DNA of 64,000 nt from JAFDZV01 sp048594725 (GTDB taxonomy: Bacteria; Bacteroidota; Ignavibacteria; OLB7), in the NCBI GenBank assembly GCA_048594725.1, contig JBMDXA010000115.1, positions 1-64,000 of the forward strand. The letters are read 5' to 3'. Position 1 is the first letter of the stretch, and each line of letters opens with the position of its first letter. The notes beneath the pieces were generated by a model. It was given only the letters and a program-made list of their open reading frames with translations, had not been told where the DNA came from and made no database searches. The position numbers and the translations under genes were made by a program. Of this stretch, positions 61,451-64,000 are shown in pieces.

Positions 61451-62766
61451 TGGCCGTCCCCGAGTACGAATATCTTCTCGCGCCCTTCCTTGACGTTCTT
61501 GGCGGCGTTGCGGGTATCGATCACCACCTTGGCGTTGGCAACGATCCGCTCGTAGTCGAAGGCGGTGTGATCGGTAGTGATGATCACGATATCGGACTGG
61601 GCGACGACCTCGTCGCTGTACGGGGTGGCCTCGATATGGTGCCCGAACAGCTCCACGGTCGGCACGAACGGATCGACGTAGGAGATGTTGCCGGCGCCAT
61701 CCTGGGTTAGAAGCTCCATCACCTTCAGCGCGGGGCTGTGGCGCAGATCATCCACATCGCGCTTGAAGGCCACGCCGAAGACCAGGATGCGGGCATCCTT
61801 CATCGTCACCGGCAGGTGGGCGATCTGGCGGAGCACCATGCGCTGCACGTAATACGGCATCGACTCGTTCACCTCGGCGGCGAGGGTGATGAAGTTGGTG
61901 ACGAAATCATGCTCGCGCGCCAGCCAGCTCAGATAATAGGGATCGATCAGGATGCAGTGCCCGCCGATGCCGGGGCCGGGATAAAAGGGCATGAAGCCGA
62001 ACGGCTTGGTAGCCGCGGCATCCACCACCTCCCAGATGTTCACCCCTCCCATGCGGTCGCACAGCTGGGCAAGCTCGTTGACCAGGGCGATATTGACCGA
62101 GCGGAAGATGTTCTCCAGCAGCTTCTCCATCTCGGCAACCTTGGGGGAGCTGACCTCCACCACCTGGCTGATGATGATCCGGTTGACCGCCGCGGCGATT
62201 CTGGTGCACTCCTCGGTGACGCCACCGACGACGATGGGGGTATTGGCGGTATGCCAGACCTTGTTTCCCGGATCGATCCGCTCCGGCGAGAACGCCAGAT
62301 AGAAATCCTCGCCCACCTTCATTCCGTTCCGTTCCAGGATCGGCTGCACGTATCCCTCGGTAGTGTTCGGGAAGGTGGTGCTTTTCAGGATGATGCACTG
62401 CCCGCCGCGCAGGTTCGCGGCGATAGCCTCGGAAGCCTGGACGATATAGGAGATATCGGGTTCTTTGTTGGCGGTAAAGGGGGTGGGAACGCAGATGTAG
62501 ATCACATCCGACTGCTGCACAACCGAGAAATCGGTGGTAGCCTCCAGCAGATCGCGTTCGATCACATCCCGGACGACGTCGTCGGAGATATCCTGGATAT
62601 AGTTCTTGCCCTCGCGGAGCGAATCGATCGTCCGGGGATCGACATCGATCCCATAGGTCTTGATGTTCGCCTTTGCAAATTCAACAGCCAGGGGGAGTCC
62701 TACATAGCCGAGTCCGACAACCGCCACGGTAAACTGGCGATCGTTGATCTTATCGAGTACGCTCAT
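61438..62766 (-). CDS. UDP-N-acetyl-D-mannosamine/glucosamine dehydrogenase (WecC/WbpA type)
   Basis: The 442-residue NAD-dependent enzyme starts at ATG 62766. N-terminal Rossmann fold 'VAVVGLGYVGLPLAVEFAKANIKTYGIDVD' and 'FSVVQQSDVIYICVPTPF'; the central domain has 'KSTTFPNTTEGYVQPILE' and the active-site 'PGPGIGGHCILIDPYYL' with the catalytic Cys; the C-terminal domain begins near 'ARILVFGVAFKRDVDDLRHSPALKVMELL'. It oxidises C6 of a UDP-HexNAc to the uronic acid in two steps. It resembles WbpA (GlcNAc) and WecC (ManNAc); the adjacent wecB favours ManNAc use. It is the first gene of the locus, with a promoter about 65 bases upstream. Confidence 0.93.
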   Translation of the reverse strand: MSVLDKINDRQFTVAVVGLGYVGLPLAVEFAKANIKTYGIDVDPRTIDSLREGKNYIQDISDDVVRDVIERDLLEATTDFSVVQQSDVIYICVPTPFTANKEPDISYIVQASEAIAANLRGGQCIILKSTTFPNTTEGYVQPILERNGMKVGEDFYLAFSPERIDPGNKVWHTANTPIVVGGVTEECTRIAAAVNRIIISQVVEVSSPKVAEMEKLLENIFRSVNIALVNELAQLCDRMGGVNIWEVVDAAATKPFGFMPFYPGPGIGGHCILIDPYYLSWLAREHDFVTNFITLAAEVNESMPYYVQRMVLRQIAHLPVTMKDARILVFGVAFKRDVDDLRHSPALKVMELLTQDGAGNISYVDPFVPTVELFGHHIEATPYSDEVVAQSDIVIITTDHTAFDYERIVANAKVVIDTRNAAKNVKEGREKIFVLGDGQCTR

Positions 62767-62829
62767 GAAGGGGATAATCGAGATGAGTAAAAGCGGCCGA
62801 ATGAGCCGACATGTTCCGTAGCATAAACG

Positions 62830-62860
62830 CAAACATACGAAAGCCACGGCGAACGGCTAA
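62830..62860 (-). promoter_or_regulatory. FCB-type promoter of the exopolysaccharide locus
   Basis: Minus strand: TTAG (62857-62860, one change from TTTG), exactly 19 bases, then TATGTTTG (62830-62837), a perfect TAnnTTTG. The start codon of the dehydrogenase is 64 bases further. Confidence 0.7.
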
Positions 62861-63352
62861 GACCTCCAAACGGCGATACATCCCCAAACAGGGGCATTAT
62901 CACCTCTCGGAAGGCCCTGAGCGCACCGAATAGGGCGCTTTTACCCTATGCGCGCTCTTCCGTTACAGTTTGGATAATCTATTGTGCCCCCTCCCCATCC
63001 CGGTTTTCGGCCGGAGCGGGACCTTGAACCCCTCCGGCGCATGTTCCTGCCAGAACCCGAAGGCCGCCATGGAGATCGCGTGCAGCCACCCCTCCATCAC
63101 CGCACCGGCGCATGCTTTTACACCCTGCTCCGATGCCGCCGAAAGCGACCGTACGCACGATACCCGGTAGGACTAGGATGGGGTCAGTGTGATGAGCGAC
63201 AGGGTGATCCCTACCGGGCCGGCACTCCACGGCCCGGGGAGGCGACGAGATGCATCTCCGCTTCCGGTTCCTGGCGCCGTCTCCGCTTCCGCTGCACTCT
63301 CCGGCGTCATGATGCTCCCGGTGGTCTCAGGCATATCATCGTTTTGTTTCAG

Positions 63353-63370
63353 TTTAGTTTCACCCCATTT
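63353..63370. repeat. TTTTGCAATAACGG repeat, copy 3
   Basis: ATTTTGCAATAACGGGC shares its last 14 bases with the two longer copies at 17350 and 17771. The flanking bases differ, so only the core is conserved. Confidence 0.55.
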
Positions 63371-63420
63371 TGCAATAACGGGCATGCATCATCACTCACT
63401 CGTTTCCCCCGCCGGGTGAG

Positions 63421-63498
63421 ATCCGTTGTCGCGTAGTTCGATTCCGCGATGCTCCCGAAGGCTATCACGAACGGAGCCGAACTCTGCCCGACAGGCGG
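63421..63498 (+). repeat. Double-hairpin intergenic repeat, copy 4
   Basis: CCGTTGTCGCGTAGTTCGATTCCGCGATG then CGGAGCCGAACTCTGCCCG; both hairpins recognisable but with mismatches. Homologous to the copies at 17422, 30857 and 37216. Confidence 0.7.
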
Positions 63499-64000
63499 TG
63501 ACACTCGGAGAATATCGGAAGAAGTATCCCGAACTACCTGGAGATGATGGAGCTCCGGTTCTCCCCTGCACCGGCGATGATATCATCCCAGGCCGGCGAG
63601 CCGGCGGGGAAATAATCGCATCATATTCCCCGCACCGTATCGGATTTCCCTTCCCTCCTCCATATCCCACTGCCGGCACGATGAAATTTCATGGAGCTGC
63701 ACCCCGATTGCCCCCCCTGGCCGTTTTTCGTCGGCGAACCCGCGGTGGTAGTTTCGCACCATAATGATCGGTCCACGATTTTATCATTAGCGTTAATGGT
63801 CCGGGCGCAGAATTTCCTGAAGCTGCATGTCAGACGTGTTTATGATTTCATGAACAGCGCTTCCTGATTATCCCATCACGCAACGCCCCCGCACTGGTAT
63901 CGCGGATTTTCATAGTTGCCGGATTCAACGTTGGCTCGTACAAGAAACGCTGAACAAATATCCTGCACTGCCGTCCGGCATTTTTCATAAACGCCCGCAT

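Larger units (their letters stand above)
62767..64000. other. 1.2-kb right end without a supported gene
   Basis: Apart from the promoter at 62830 and repeats at 63353 and 63421, nothing is identified. Several open frames of 60-150 codons on both strands have no ribosome site or family and look like GC-driven noise. Base composition turns AT-rich after about 63750. No tRNA, terminator or mobile element was recognised. Confidence 0.5.

Overview
The window is high-GC bacterial DNA that fits the Bacteroidota/Chlorobiota/Ignavibacteriota (FCB) assemblage. Two secreted proteins carry C-terminal Por/type IX secretion-type sorting domains. Several upstream regions show the Bacteroidota promoter pattern TTTG-N19-TAnnTTTG. 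The outer-membrane and polysaccharide gene content also fits. The combination of high GC, FCB traits and repeat-rich intergenic DNA suggests a deep-branching lineage such as Kapabacteria or Ignavibacteria, but the exact phylum is inference. No rRNA, tRNA, CRISPR array, transposase or phage gene was seen.

Layout. Genes at 0.3-17.3 kb are mostly on the plus strand: two T9SS-type secreted proteins, a DUF523 protein, an FMN reductase, a phosphodiester glycosidase-like protein, a polysaccharide deacetylase, a glyoxalase-fold protein, two NTF2/SnoaL-like proteins, a TPR protein, a receiver-like cREC protein overlapping an unknown gene, and a membrane methyltransferase. A large FG-GAP propeller protein lies on the minus strand. 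17.9-25.2 kb holds a TolC-adaptor-RND efflux operon and its TetR-type regulator. Both promoters carry the same promoter-operator module with fixed geometry. 25.5-31 kb holds an outer-membrane barrel protein, a dppBC-like ABC permease pair whose dppC is interrupted by an amber codon, and an orphan secreted protein. 31-44 kb is a minus-strand housekeeping run: trmH-like, spoT/rel, M32 carboxypeptidase, DUF2851, pyrF, M48 protease, truA, NUDIX, an RsuA/RluB-like protein and accA.

44-62.8 kb is a minus-strand Wzx/Wzy-type exopolysaccharide locus. It begins with UDP-sugar dehydrogenase and wecB-type epimerase, which together suggest UDP-ManNAcA. It continues with Wza-like export, a Wzi-like protein, Wzz-like, ligase/polymerase, Wzx flippase, three glycosyltransferases, the initiating phosphoglycosyl transferase, a polyprenol-P-sugar synthase and a GT2 fused to a degenerate phosphoglycosyl-transferase module. 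A good FCB-type promoter precedes it. The last 1.2 kb has no convincing gene.

The most unusual signal is intergenic. At least ten arrays of a degenerate 7-bp unit (GATTNNN, mainly GATTTTC and GATTGCC) occur, each ending in a G/A-rich tail. The GATTTTC end almost always abuts a stop or start codon and the tail points away. One array encodes the C-terminus of a NUDIX gene. Some arrays belong to a larger composite element with hairpins, present as two good copies in opposite orientation. A second family of double hairpins has four copies. Other points of interest are an RsuA/RluB-like protein whose catalytic Asp is Thr, the degenerate fusion, and the duplicated TetR operator.
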